Below the pieces are notes generated by a model. That model saw only the letters and a program-made list of their open reading frames with translations, ran no database searches and was not told the origin of the DNA. A stretch of 64,000 bases of DNA from Sipunculus nudus. Lineage: Eukaryota > Annelida > Sipuncula > Golfingiida > Sipunculidae. Shown here in pieces: positions 35,576 to 46,829 of this stretch (positions are counted from its first letter, which is position 1; each line of letters starts with the position of its first letter). The stretch lies in contig CM049315.1 in assembly GCA_026874595.1 (NCBI GenBank), forward strand, positions 570,001-634,000. Reading direction: 5' to 3'. The position numbers and the translations under genes are program-made.

Positions 35576-37957
35576 GTCATATCACAATTATTGCAACATT
35601 CTTAGATTTACTGCTGCTAGCTTCCACCAGGATCATATAGCCATCAGTATCATATTAATATGGATTATTCGTCTGCTATGTGATCGCCAACTATTTCGAC
35701 TTGACCTTGCAAGCTCAACTTATTTCTCCACCTTCCTGTAGCTAAATCAGAAAAGACTTTTAGTTTAGATTTTATATTAAAATTAGGAAGGTGACCCAAT
35801 ATAATAATTATATTACATACATATATATTACATTATATAAACATACATATGTAGTCAATAGCAACATGACAACGATGTGAATGAACACACGCTTCTGAAG
35901 TCAAATATTAAAAATATTTCAGGAATACCTGAAACCTTCTACCGAATATCCATTTTATATATAAACGATGATGACAATGCGTTAAAGATTTATGAAATGT
36001 CCCTCCGAAAAAAAAATTGCCGCTGAAGTTAAAAAAGTCTTTCTGAAAAATTGAAATTAAAAAAAATGCATGGGCGCAAATTAGCAACATATAGATGTAT
36101 TCCCATGTGTTCACCGAAAACACGAAGGTTAAATGCAATAAACCGTGTAATATTTAGCTGAAACATTATAGGAATACGTAACATAATAAGTAATGTCAAA
36201 TTTTGTTCTGTGAGATGGTATCGCAAATTTAGGGATTTACTTGTATCTAAGAGACTTACAGGTACACTGCAGACAACAAAATGATAAACCATGAACAGTC
36301 TATGGCTAAAAAATCGCTAATTAATTACTCATATGCATTTAATGATCCATCAATTAATGCAGCCTAAGCTACATTTCCAAGGAAAATAAACAACAACAAC
36401 AAAAAAAAAAGATCATGACCTTGAACTGTAGTAGGTACCTATATATATAAATAGTCATATGGGGAAGGGGGCTCTAATTACAAGAAAGTTGGCTATCGGT
36501 TAGGACACGGATATCGAGAATATCTCAGTTAAGCTCATGTTTCGTTAAAGTTAACTATATAGATTAACGTAAAGCCAAGGCTGTAGGTGGCATGCATCAG
36601 GAAAAAAAGGTTATTATGGAATTTCACCGAACACATTCTTTTTCTCATTGCTATAAGAAATTATATAAGAGACTTGAAATGTATTGTGTACACTATTCCA
36701 TAGTGTCACCAAACTCATGTCAGTTATACAATCTTATTTTAATATACAAGGTCTGGTTTGTAATAATATTTTTTTCAGCATTCCTCTTTGTTTGTACTTC
36801 AAGTTCTGTATCTGAATAGGAAGTCTGCTTATTAGGTTGTTAAACATGTGTTCAGTATATTTACAGTTTTTATTTCAAATGGGAGAACAGCTTCATTTAA
36901 AATGTAGGTTATTATGACTAAAACAATACCAAAATTGATTTCTCTGGGTCATAATTCCCCAGAATTCATGTGTTGGATTACCCCCTATGTCAAATGTAAA
37001 GGTAATTATGGCATTATTACTATTTTCGCATTATTTTTGCGGCCATTGTGTTTTATGCTAATTAGCAAAAATTGCCCAAGGCTGACTGCGGGCCAACCAA
37101 CATATTTTTCACACCTGTTATGGTGTCAAACAAAATCCACAAAGAAAAAAAACTTAAGACCATAAAACAAGGTAAGAAAAAAATGACTTTTTGCTGCCGG
37201 ATTAATATTATGTATAAAAAAGCTGGGGAAATGCACGAGAATACAATATGTTACCTTAGTGTAATACCCACAGTGATGTGATTATTGAAAACACAGAAGA
37301 GAAAGTATCAATCACCGAACTACTGCACAAATCGAATTAACACTCTCTGCCTTGTATATATAGAATTGTGTATAACATATATCTTAAATGGAAATTTCAT
37401 GTTTACTGGTTCTCCAGGTTCCCATTATAATGAATAACAGCTTCGACACTGCAAGATGTTCCCTGTTTTTCAATCTAGCTAAATAAAATTGCGTTAAAAA
37501 TAACTTGATCAACGTTATCGTTATTACGCCCGCCGGGGAGCTCAGTTATGTTTTTTTTTCCGAACCGTGTTTGTAGTGAGGTCCGAAAAAATTACCGGGT
37601 CAAGGGCCAGGGTAGACTCCAAGGGGTAGTTCAGGCAAATCACCAAACCTTTATATTACGACTCTAAGATAACTGTGAAAGATGTAAGTTTTTTACCATC
37701 CATTTTCTCATACTATAGCCTATCTTCACTAAACCGGGGGACGGGGGAGACATACATGACATGTAGTGAAATCAAAACGCTTGATTCAATACGGGAGGAG
37801 AGAAATAGTGGTCACCTTCGTTCTGTTTCTTCCTTCTGTCTTACCGGAATCAATTAATCACGCTCTATGGTTCTCTTTCGCACTCTAGGCAAATAACAAA
37901 AAAAATATCACAGTAATAAAGCCAAACTACTGCAAAATATAAAAAAAAAACAAATAG
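35576..37957. other. No recognisable gene
   Basis: Scattered frames of 60-87 codons on both strands with AT-biased composition and no motif. A run of T with GGTCCGAAAAAATTACCGGG at 37550-37600 is the only oddity. I see nothing I can annotate. Confidence 0.5.
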
Positions 37958-37962
37958 AAGAA
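37958..37962. repeat. AAGAA target-site duplication, left
   Basis: AAGAA directly precedes the left family-B LTR and recurs directly after the right one at 45838-45842. Confidence 0.9.
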
Positions 37963-39261
37963 TGTCACAAAGTGCCTTAGTGACTGTACACCTTTTCAGG
38001 TTTTTTTTTGACACAGTGTGGCATGCGTGATATCAAACAGCCTTTCAGACCCCCAACTCCTTGTTTTTGTTTCCTTAAGCAATACCTGGGGAATTCCCTT
38101 TTAGAATTCATTCAGGCAGAACCTTCATTTAGTGAGTGTTCTGTTCTGGTCCCTATTGTAAAGCCTTGTGAATAGGCCCGTCTTGTTACAGTAACTTTCA
38201 AAAGACCACAATAAGCTGTCAATACTGGTTATTGGGTAGGAAATTTGTGGAGGCAAACCTTGACCAATGATAATTCAGTTGGCCAGAGATCCCCAGAGGA
38301 GAGAGACCTGTGATACCGAGCTGGACAATGACTAAAAGCCTATATGGCAGGAGGTCTCTCTAAAACTGATGATAAGCCAACTCTGAGAACACTGAAACTA
38401 GATGAATATAGAGGTACCTCATGAAGTCTTAATATTATTTGTTATTTGCCTGAGACGACCCTTCTTCCCAGTGCAGCCCAGGATGGTTTGGTGCTGTGTG
38501 TGTGAACACGTGGGCACAACTATATTGTGGTTCCTGATGGTATGGCATAACTGGCAGGATACACATGGTGAGTCTCCACTAATAAGTTCTTTCACCAAAC
38601 CAGTAGAGAGCATTTATTGTGGTCTGCAGAGTAAAGATTGTGAAGTTTTAGTATAACCTGTGTAAAGCAAATCCAGATGTTATTGTAATTGTTGAGCCCA
38701 TAATCCAAGGGGAATCCATTGAAGTATAACTTGTGTAAAGCAAAACCAGATGTTATTGTAACTGTTGAGCCCATAATCCAAGGGGAATCCATTGAGTATT
38801 TTTATATAAATCTCCTGGAAACTGTTTTATATTTAGTACATTTTTTGTCCATTCTAACAAAGAGGCATAACATTTCTCCTTCTCTAGAGCTGTATTTCAT
38901 TGTTTCCCTTCATTCTAGTAAAAGAACGCATTTCATTGTTTTATAGGTATGAGTCTTAGTACATGTGCCCCTTAGAGAGCTGCCACTAGAGCGCAAAAAT
39001 CCTCCCCAACTTGGTGACAGATCTGAGGAATGTCTCTGCTGATGTCCGGACATTGTGGACAATTATTAACACTCTCACGTTTCTAGCTAAACTTGGACTA
39101 TATGCCACTCAGCATTTATATATATATCCTTCTTGTATATAGTTAATAAATTTATTGTTATATTCTCCAAGACGTTTGGTATCAATGCATGTGTATGTGT
39201 CTAGTCATGTGTCCATGCTGAAAAAATTCTGGGCAAGGTCCGACCCAGTCTGACCTTGACA
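37963..39261 (+). repeat. 5' LTR of the family-B element
   Basis: It begins TGTCACAAAGTGCC and ends CAGTCTGACCTTGACA, with the terminal pair TGTCA/TGACA. A 73-bp segment is tandemly duplicated inside it (38651-38723 and 38724-38796). AATAAA at 39145-39150 is a candidate polyadenylation signal about 110 bp before the end. The 84-codon frame at 38402-38656 is present in both LTRs; I see no reason to call it a gene. Confidence 0.96.
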
Positions 39262-39282
39262 TTGGCGAGCGTGCCAGGATGG
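39262..39282 (+). other. Primer-binding site of the family-B element
   Basis: TTGGCGAGCGTGCCAGGAT follows the LTR at once. TGGCGA-CGTG-CAGGA resembles the tRNA-Arg primer-binding site I recall from some insect retrotransposons. The position is sound, but the tRNA identity is tentative. Confidence 0.6.
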
Positions 39283-39836
39283 ACATTTTATGTTTACCAT
39301 ATGCATGCTTGGAAATATCTATAAATATATCTTGCAGAGACATCTATCCAGAATATTTGTTCTTAGGTACAGGGTTTTGGCCGTTTCCTTCAGTTAAGGG
39401 ATCAGGGAGAACGCATGTTGTGATGCGTTAAGTCTTTCAACGGAAAGGGCTCAACTCATAATGATTAATGCAGCTACGGCTGGAATATAGCTGAACTCTG
39501 CTATGGCAGTAGGCTATATTTTTTTTGTTGAAGGTCAATTTCTAGTCCAGCGGAAGTTGTCAGTTTCTTTGTGACTTTGATTTAGTGTAGGTCGATGCTA
39601 CGGCATCTTTCTTTTGTGCTACGGCAACTGAGGTATATGCTACGGCATTTGTCGGATACTATGGTATCTTTTTCCTCCGTAGAGTTTGACGTATTTGTTC
39701 GTATGGTAGGTGTTTAGTAAGCTTAGGGGATTGAGAAGCTGTAAACCTAAACACATTCTCTGTTTCGGAGTTATGTTGATGACTACTTGGTAGTTGATTT
39801 CCTTGCGTTCGGCCAGCGTATTGGAAACTTATCAAG

Positions 39837-40801
39837 ATGGAAGATCTTGAAAAACTGCTCCATGTTGGAGAGAAGTTAGGCTATTCTGGAAAAGATCTCC
39901 AGACTTTTATTGATCGAGAACTTTCACGTTTAAATGAGAAACGTGAAAGTGACATTGCTCGTGAAGATAGAGCTATACAACGGGCTGCATTAGCTAAAGA
40001 ACGGGATCAAACCCATGAACTTGAAGTTTTAAAGCTAAAAGCACAGTTGGCAGAAAATTCCCCTCCCGAAACACGTGAACAGATTCATAGTTCAGCTATA
40101 CCATCTCTGAAAATGCCAGCGTTCGAGGAGCATCGTGATAGTCTTGATGCTTACCTTGAACGCTTTGAACGTTATGCAGCAGGTCAGAAATGGGTGAAAT
40201 CAGACTGGGCCCTCCGTCTTAGTGCACTCCTCAAAGGTAAGTCACTTGAGGTATTCTCACAATTGCCACCACAAGAGGCATTGAATTATGATCAACTTAA
40301 ATTGGCCCTTCTCAAAAGATATCAGATGACACAAGAGGGGTACAGAATCATGTAGGCCCGAAAAATTTGACTCACCATGTCAATTTGCTGCTAGGATTAG
40401 TGGCTTTTTACACAACTGGATTAAGTTGTCATAAATTGAACACACTTTTGAAAGCCTCGTTGATCTATTGCTTAGGGAACAGTTCCTAAATGCATGTAGC
40501 AAAGAACTATCTCTTTTCCTTCGTGAACGTGAGTGTTCTAGCATTGATTCTATGACAGATATAGCAGAGCGATATGTTGAGGCTCATGGGCAGTACAGTT
40601 TTGCTTCATTCAGCAAATCTGCTTTTTTCCTTAAACCAGGAGCAAAACATGTTGACAAAACTGCAAATACTAGACCATCTGAGACAAGTAAGTCCAAACA
40701 AGACAATACTCCACGTGAGTATCCTGGTAATCGTCCAAACACTTCAGGGCAGATTAAGTGTTACAACTGTGGAGGCTTAGGCCATAAGTCATTCAGGTGT
40801 A
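39837..40801 (+). pseudogene. Family-B gag, one frameshift and one stop
   Basis: ATG 39837 opens a 172-codon frame with a charged, coiled-coil-like N-terminal half (residues about 25-80). It then enters a capsid-like region, LKMPAFEEHRDSLDAYLERF and KGKSLEVFSQLPP. Near 40352 the frame shifts and continues as PEKFDSPCQFAARISGFLHN, with an in-frame TAA at 40432-40434. It then joins the frame of 40468 (REQFLNACSKELSLFLRE). A CCHC zinc knuckle CYNCGGLGHKSFRC lies at 40759-40800. Gag would form the particle and bind RNA. The retrotransposon gag family match is by pattern, and lesions mean only truncated Gag could be made. Confidence 0.85.
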
Positions 40802-41380
40802 AGGAACCACAGAAACTTAGAGGGTTAGCTCAGGGGATGGATTCTATTGTGAGCCTTGTGAACAGTGCTGTTAAAGAAGCTTTAAAAAGTTCCAGCAGGC
40901 AGGATCCTAACCACCATGAAGCTAGTGTATGTCTGCCAGCTGATCAGACAGTCCATGCCGAGCATGGGAGCGAGTCTGTTGGGCCAGAAAAGAGTGATTT
41001 AACAACACTGAATGTTTCATGTCAAGCCCAAGTAGGTAGACCAGATTGCCACCCCTCAGGTATGCCCACTTGTAAAGGTGTAGTTTCCAACCGGCTTGTT
41101 TCTGTCTTGAGAGACACTGGTTGTAGTAATGTCGTGATCCGTTCAGCACTGGTGTCGAAAGAACAAATGACAGGTAAGTTTGAGACTTGTGTATTGATAG
41201 ATGGTACTGTCAGGACTTTCCCAGTGGCTGATGTTGACATTGATACGCCATTTTACACAGGTAGAACTCAAGCATTATGCATGGACAATCCGGTATACGA
41301 TGTTATAGTGGGAAACATCAATGATGCTCGGGAACCACAACATCCCGATAAAAAGTGGGTTCCATCAGTTACAAAGCTTG
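40802..41380 (+). CDS. Family-B aspartic protease region, open frame
   Basis: Within the frame 40468-41979, after the zinc knuckle and a linker, LVSVLRDTGCSNVVIRSALV carries the catalytic DTG at 41113-41121. Next come DVDIDTPFYTGRTQALCM and VYDVIVGNI, which fit the flap and the hydrophobic-Gly end of a retropepsin. It is fused to gag upstream and integrase downstream, so it would be released by self-cleavage. No lesion is visible in this section. Confidence 0.8.
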
Positions 41381-42700
41381 GCCAGGCTGTCCAGACCAGA
41401 TCTATGATACTCAAGCAAAATAAGCCTCCTAAACCACTCAAAGTGCCTAGTGCTATATCAGAGGTGAACACAGCAGAATTTGTTAAAGCTCAAGCTGAGG
41501 ACAAAACACTTTCTCCTCTCTTCGAGAGAGTCCATGACAATGATGGTAAACACAAGTTTGCACTAAAAAGGGGTACCTTAGTTAGATTGTATCAGGACAA
41601 AAATTTCAAAGACCATACACAATATGTTGTTCCAAAACAGTTCAGACCTGATATAATCAAAGTGGCCCATGAAAACATAATGTCTGGACATCAGGGCATT
41701 TCCCGAACATTGGACAGAATTGCATCACAATTCTTCTGGCCAGGTATGTTTCGAGATGTTTCTGATTACTGTAAGTCTTGTGACCTGTGTAAGAAGACAA
41801 TCCAAAAAGGTAGGGTTACCAAATTGCCATTGGGCAATGTTACACTTATAACTGAGCCTTTCCAAAGGTTAGCAATGGACCTGGTTGGACCAATATTTCC
41901 AGCAACTGATAGAGGCCATAGATTTATTCTTACGGTCATGGACTATGCCACTCGTTATCCTGAGGCCATCGCGCTTTAGAATATCGAGACAGAAACAGTT
42001 GCAGAAGCGCTGTTAGACATATATAGTCGTTTGGGCATTCCATCAGAGGTACTCACTGACATGGGTTCCCAATTTACTTCTGCCATCATGCGTGAAGTAA
42101 GCAGACTCTTGAGCATCAAACAGTTGACAACCACCCCATACAATCCAAAATGTAATGGGATGATAGAAAAGTTTAACGGTAACTTGAAAATGATGCTCAA
42201 AAGAATGTGTTCGGAGCAACCAAGAGACTGGGACCGCTATTTAGCACCAGTTCTCTTTGCATATCGTGAAGCTAAACACGAATCTTTAGGTGGGTTCTCG
42301 CCTTTTGAACTTCTATTTGGCAGGTCAGTGAGAGGGCCAATGAGGGTCCTTAAAGAGCTTCTCACTCATGACGAATCTGATACTGATGTCAAAACCACAT
42401 ACCAGTATGTTATAGACTTAAAAGAGAGGTTGACAGAAACTGTAAGTTTAGCACAGGATATGCTTGGTAAGGCCTCAATGAGATACAAAGGCTATTATGA
42501 CAGGACTGCTAAACCCAGACGTTTGGAGGTAGGTGATCAGGTGCTGGTCCTTTTGCCCACTGATAAAAACAAATTGCTGCTACAGTGGTAGGGTCCTTTC
42601 CAAGTTTTGGAGAAAGTCAATGACTGTGATTACCGGATAAAGGTAAAAGGTAAGGTGAAAACATTTCACATAAACTTGTTGAAACGGTACCTCACAAGAC
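41381..42700 (+). pseudogene. Family-B integrase with two nonsense codons
   Basis: The H2C2 zinc-binding module (VAHENIMSGHQG then YCKSCDLCKK) spans about 41665-41795. The catalytic core has LAMDLVGP with Asp at 41878-41880, LTDMGSQF with Asp at 42058-42060, and NGMIEKFN with Glu at 42166-42168. The last two are 35 residues apart, the D,D(35)E signature. The C-terminal part has YYDRTAKPRRLEVGDQVLVL and GPFQVLEKVNDCDYRIKVKG. TAG at 41977-41979 lies inside the core and TAG at 42589-42591 directly before GPF. Both sit where the surrounding frame stays in register, so they look like single-base changes. The domain lies upstream of RT. Confidence 0.9.
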
Positions 42701-44298
42701 CGTCAGGCGATTCCAAGCAAAGTGTTATGGGGTTATTTGATTTGCCCTGTGATAGTACCATTTTGGCTGGATTACAATCAACGGATATAAGTATGTCAGA
42801 TCAAAGTCAGGATAGGACTGATCAAGATGTTGATATTGGTAATGAAAAGTGTATTGTTCCAATGCCAAGTGCTAGTCGCACACAAGGACCTGAGCAGGTA
42901 AATATATGTGATGAACTTTCCCCTCAACAGGAAGCTGAGCTGATAGACCTTATAAACAGGTATGAAAGCACATTTACAGATGTGCCAAAACGGACAAAAG
43001 TCCTTGAGTGTGATCTCCAGCTCACTTCTCATCTTCCTGTTAGGTCTAAACCTTACAATGTACCTCACGCCATGAAAGAAATCATGGATAAAGAGATAAG
43101 TGATATGTTATCTCTAGGGGTGATCGAAAGATCTAATTCAAGGTATGCAGCACCTGTGGTCATGGTCCGAAAGCCCGACAATTCGGTTCGCTTTTGCATT
43201 GATTTCCGAAAACTGAATCGTGTTATCATGTTTGATCCGGAACCAATGCCAAACCCTGAAAATATGTTTGCCGAATTGAGAAAAAGTAGATTTTTTTCCA
43301 AAATTGATCTAACAAAAGGATATTGGCAGATTCCCATGACGGACAGGTCTAAAGAGTTGACATCCTTTGTAACCCCAGATGCACAATATCATTTTAACTT
43401 CATGCCATTCGGCTTGGTTGTTGCGGGCGCAGTATTCACCAGAATGATGCGCAAATTGTTCGCTAATGTTCTGGGGGTGACCTGTTACATCGATGATGTC
43501 CTGTGTCACACTGAAAACTGGCCAGACCATGTAAAACTCCTTGAGAAGGTATTTGGCATACTTCAATCGGCTAATTTGGCGGCAAAACCAAAGAAATGTT
43601 TCCTTGGTTACACAAAACTTGGTTTTCTTGGCCGTAAAATAGGAATGGGCAGGCTTGGAACTGACCCAGACTTACTCGAGAAAATCAGCAATGCAACACG
43701 ACCAACCACCAAGAAAGAAGTAAGGTCTTTCTTAGGTTTAACGGGTTATTATCGTAAATTTATCCCCCATTATGCTGAAGTGGCCGTGCCCTTAACAGAT
43801 TTAACCAAGAAGGGACAGAGTAATAAGGTTACCTGGGGACAAGCTCAGGAGAGAGCATTTCAAACTCTCAAAGGTTTGTTGGTGAAACCACCAGTCTTGC
43901 AACTCCCCGACTTCTCCAAATGTTTCATTCTGAGAACTGATGCCTCCGATAAAGGAATTGGAGCGATTCTCATGCAAGAGCATGAAGGGATTTTGCATCC
44001 AGTGGCTTTTGCGAGCCGTAAGCTTGTTCAAAGAGAGGAAAATTTCTCGGTCATGGAAAGAGAAGCATTATCCATTGTCTGGGCAGTGAACAAATTTGAT
44101 ATGTATTTGTTTGGAAGACCGTTTGTGATTCAGACAGATCACAAACCTCTTGCCTACATTCAGAAAGCCAAGTGCTTGAACAAACGCATAATGCGATGGG
44201 CAATACTCTTACAGGAGTATCAGTATACTGTTGAGTCTGTGCCTGGGCGATCGAATTTTGGGGCTGATTTTCTCAGCCGCGTCCCAGCCTTAGGCTAA
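42701..44298 (+). CDS. Family-B reverse transcriptase and RNase H, open frame
   Basis: The open frame 42607-44298 carries the integrase tail, a linker and then RT: VRFCIDFRKLNRV, FFSKIDLTKGYWQIPM with the first catalytic Asp (about 43305), FMPFGLVVAGAVF and YIDD at 43486-43497. The thumb/connection has FLGLTGYYRKFIPHYAEVAV. RNase H has LRTDASDKGIGAIL, MEREALSIVWAV, QTDHKPLAY and FGADFLSRV, so the acidic residues are present. The frame ends at TAA 44296-44298, 240 bp before the 3' LTR. The VVAGAVF stretch departs from the usual VNxxATF and may be a family feature or a mutation. This half is open with all catalytic residues, but the upstream lesions prevent its normal expression as part of Gag-Pol. 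Confidence 0.92.
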
Positions 44299-44525
44299 GT
44301 TCATGTAACTTTATAAGCTGAGTGGCATATACATCCCAGTGACATCAAAGGATAAAATATGACGAGACATGATCCCTGTTTGCGATATTTCTATCTATCG
44401 TTTTCAATTTACCAGACATCAGCTATCAACATTTCATAATTTCTGTGAGTAAAATGTTGGATTACGGGATTTTTTTTGTGTCCACTTTTCTTATAAAATA
44501 AAAAAAAATTTAACATTTTTTTTCT

Positions 44526-44540
44526 AGAAGGGGGAAGTGA
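44526..44540 (+). other. Polypurine tract of the family-B element
   Basis: AGAAGGGGGAAGTGA lies directly before the TGTCAC start of the 3' LTR. Confidence 0.8.
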
Positions 44541-45837
44541 TGTCACAAAGTGCCTTAGTGACTATACACCTTTTCAGGTTTTTTTTTGACAAAGTGTGGC
44601 ATGCGTGATATCAAACAGCCTTTCAGACCCCCAACTCCTTGTTTTTGTTTCCTTAAGCAATACCTGGGGAATTCCCTTTTAGAATTCATTCAGGCAGAAC
44701 CTTCATTTAGTGAGTGTTCTGTTCTGGTCCCTATTGTAAAGCCTTGTGAATAGGCCCGTCTTGTTACAGTAACTTTCAAAAGACCACAATTAGCTGTCAA
44801 TACTGGTTATTGGGTAGGAAATTTGTGGAGGCAAACCTTGACCAATGATAATTCAGTTGGCCAGAGATCCCCAGAGGAGAGAGACCTGTGATACCGAGCT
44901 GGACAATGACTAAAAGCCTATATGGCAGGAGGTCTCTCTAAAACTGATGATAAGCCAACTCTGAGAACACTGAAACTAGATGAATATAGAGGTACCTCAT
45001 GAAGTCTTAATATTATTTGTTATTTGCCTGAGACGACCCTTCTTCCCAGTGCAGCCCAGGATGGTTTGGTGCTGTGTGTGTGAACACGTGGGCACAACTA
45101 TATTGTGGTTCCTGATGGTATGGCATAACTGGCAGGATACACATGGTGAGTCTCCACTAATAAGTTCTTTCACCAAACCAGTAGAGAGCATTTATTGTGG
45201 TCTGCAGAGTAAAGATTGTGAAGTTTTAGTATAACCTGTGTAAAGCAAATCCAGATGTTATTGTAATTGTTGAGCCCATAATCCAAGGGGAATCAATTGA
45301 AGTATAACTTGTGTAAAGCAAAACCAGATGTTATTGTAATTGTTGAGCCCATAATCCAAGGGGAATCCATTGAGTATTTTTATATAAATCTCCTGGAAAC
45401 TGTTTTATATTTAGTACATTTTTTGTCCATTCTAACAAAGAGGCATAACATTTCTCCTTCTCTAGAGCATTATTTCATTGTTTCCCTTCATTCTAGTAAA
45501 AGAACGCATTTCATTGTTTTATAGGTATGAGTCTTAGTACATGTGCCCCTTAGAGAGCTGCCACTAGAGCGCAAAAATCCTCCCCAGCTTGGTGACAGAT
45601 CTGAGGAATGTCTCTGCTGATGTCCGGACATTGTGGACAATTATTAACACTCTCACGTTTCTAGCTAAACTTGGACTATATGCCACTCAGCATTTATATA
45701 TATCCTTCTTGTATATAGTTAATAAATTTATTGTTATATTCTCCAAGACGTTTGGTATCAATGCATGTGTATGTGTCTAGTCATGTGTCCATGCTGAAAT
45801 AATTCTGGGCCAGGTCCGACCCAGTCTGACCTTGACA
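44541..45837 (+). repeat. 3' LTR of the family-B element
   Basis: 1297 bp, nearly identical to 37963-39261. Differences seen include G/A in GACTGTACACC, C/A in GGGGAATCCATTG and loss of one TA from the TATATATAT run. It keeps the 73-bp internal duplication (45229-45374) and AATAAA at 45721-45726. Confidence 0.96.
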
Positions 45838-45842
45838 AAGAA
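45838..45842. repeat. AAGAA target-site duplication, right
   Basis: Partner of 37958-37962. Confidence 0.9.
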
Positions 45843-46578
45843 TAAATATTTATATGTAGGCAGAATCGTGCGTTGCAATTTATTATGAAACAACAAGTAA
45901 CAAGTATTAAACGATACATCATTGACAAAATAGATAATTTTGAAAAATAACATGTCTTGCTATGATTTTTTTCGCACTTCAGGAAATTTGAGACTTTGAC
46001 AAAACGCAATCCCTTCCGATATACATAATTAACTCCATATTTTTTTTATACCATGATATTGAAAAGAAAAAACATGTTTATGCCTAACAAGAGGAGATCA
46101 TCTGTTACTGCATGAGAGATGTTTTATCAAGTGAAAATAGGAGCTTATTGTTATCGATGGTATAACACGTTTTAATACTTACACAATCACTCCGAGTTGA
46201 ACAGGAAATTGCCTCAAAAAGCAGCAGGCGAGTTTTGCACAATATACTTGGAGTAAAGAAACGTTTTGTTGACGTTATTGAGCGGGCTTCAAATCGGTCT
46301 TCCAAAGTTTGGTAATGGACACTTAGCACTGAAACCTTTCATAGACAAATCGTAAATAAAACCAGTATCATTAAATAAAGCACCGACTGATATATCCTTT
46401 GAAATCTATACCTGTCATCCCGTACACATCCCCCAAGAAACATGACGATAGAAATACATGTTTATGTCTTCCAAGTTGGCTAAAATTAAGCGTATTTTAT
46501 GAATTTCCCCGGAAATGCTGTCTTAAACTCGATTATAAAATGTTATGAAGAACTGACAAACGGACAGACAAGCACAGG

Positions 46579-46584
<6 letters not shown>
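45843..46584. other. No recognisable gene
   Basis: Frames of up to 83 codons without motifs. Nothing repeated was seen. Confidence 0.5.

Positions 46585-46619
<35 letters not shown>
46585..46619. repeat. (GA)n microsatellite
   Basis: Uninterrupted GA repeats after CACAGGTACACA. Confidence 0.95.
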
Positions 46620-46622
<3 letters not shown>

Positions 46623-46829
46623 TTTTTAAGTAAGTAAATATATTCCTAATGAAGTTGTGCCAGAAAATGATCATGACGAAAGCTCACCGATGATGAATTG
46701 TTCTTTCATATACCATTAGAATATAATTTCCGTGATATTTTTTTTTGTCAAAGATGTCAACAGTTGAAAATGGTCATTTTTGTCAGTCCGATGTTAGGAT
46801 GAAAGACAAATATTTTTTCACATCATACG

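Larger units (their letters stand above)
37963..45837 (+). mobile_element. Family-B LTR retrotransposon, Gmr1-like order, nearly intact
   Basis: A 7875-bp element with two 1.3-kb LTRs, a 5-bp target duplication (AAGAA), a primer-binding site starting TTGGCGAGCG, a polypurine tract, and gag, protease, integrase, RT and RNase H in that order. Comparing the LTRs by eye I count about ten substitutions and one 2-bp indel over 1297 bp, so the insertion is fairly recent. Integrase before RT with Ty3/gypsy-type proteins is the Gmr1-like arrangement. One frameshift and three stops break the frame. There is no envelope-like frame between RNase H and the 3' LTR. Confidence 0.95.

Noticed and set aside
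38402-38656. 84-codon frame identical at 38402 and 44980
   Set aside because: It lies inside the family-B LTR and is duplicated because the LTR is. No motif supports a protein.
44299-44540. Possible envelope gene after RNase H of the family-B element
   Set aside because: Only 240 bp remain before the LTR, with no open frame or membrane segment.
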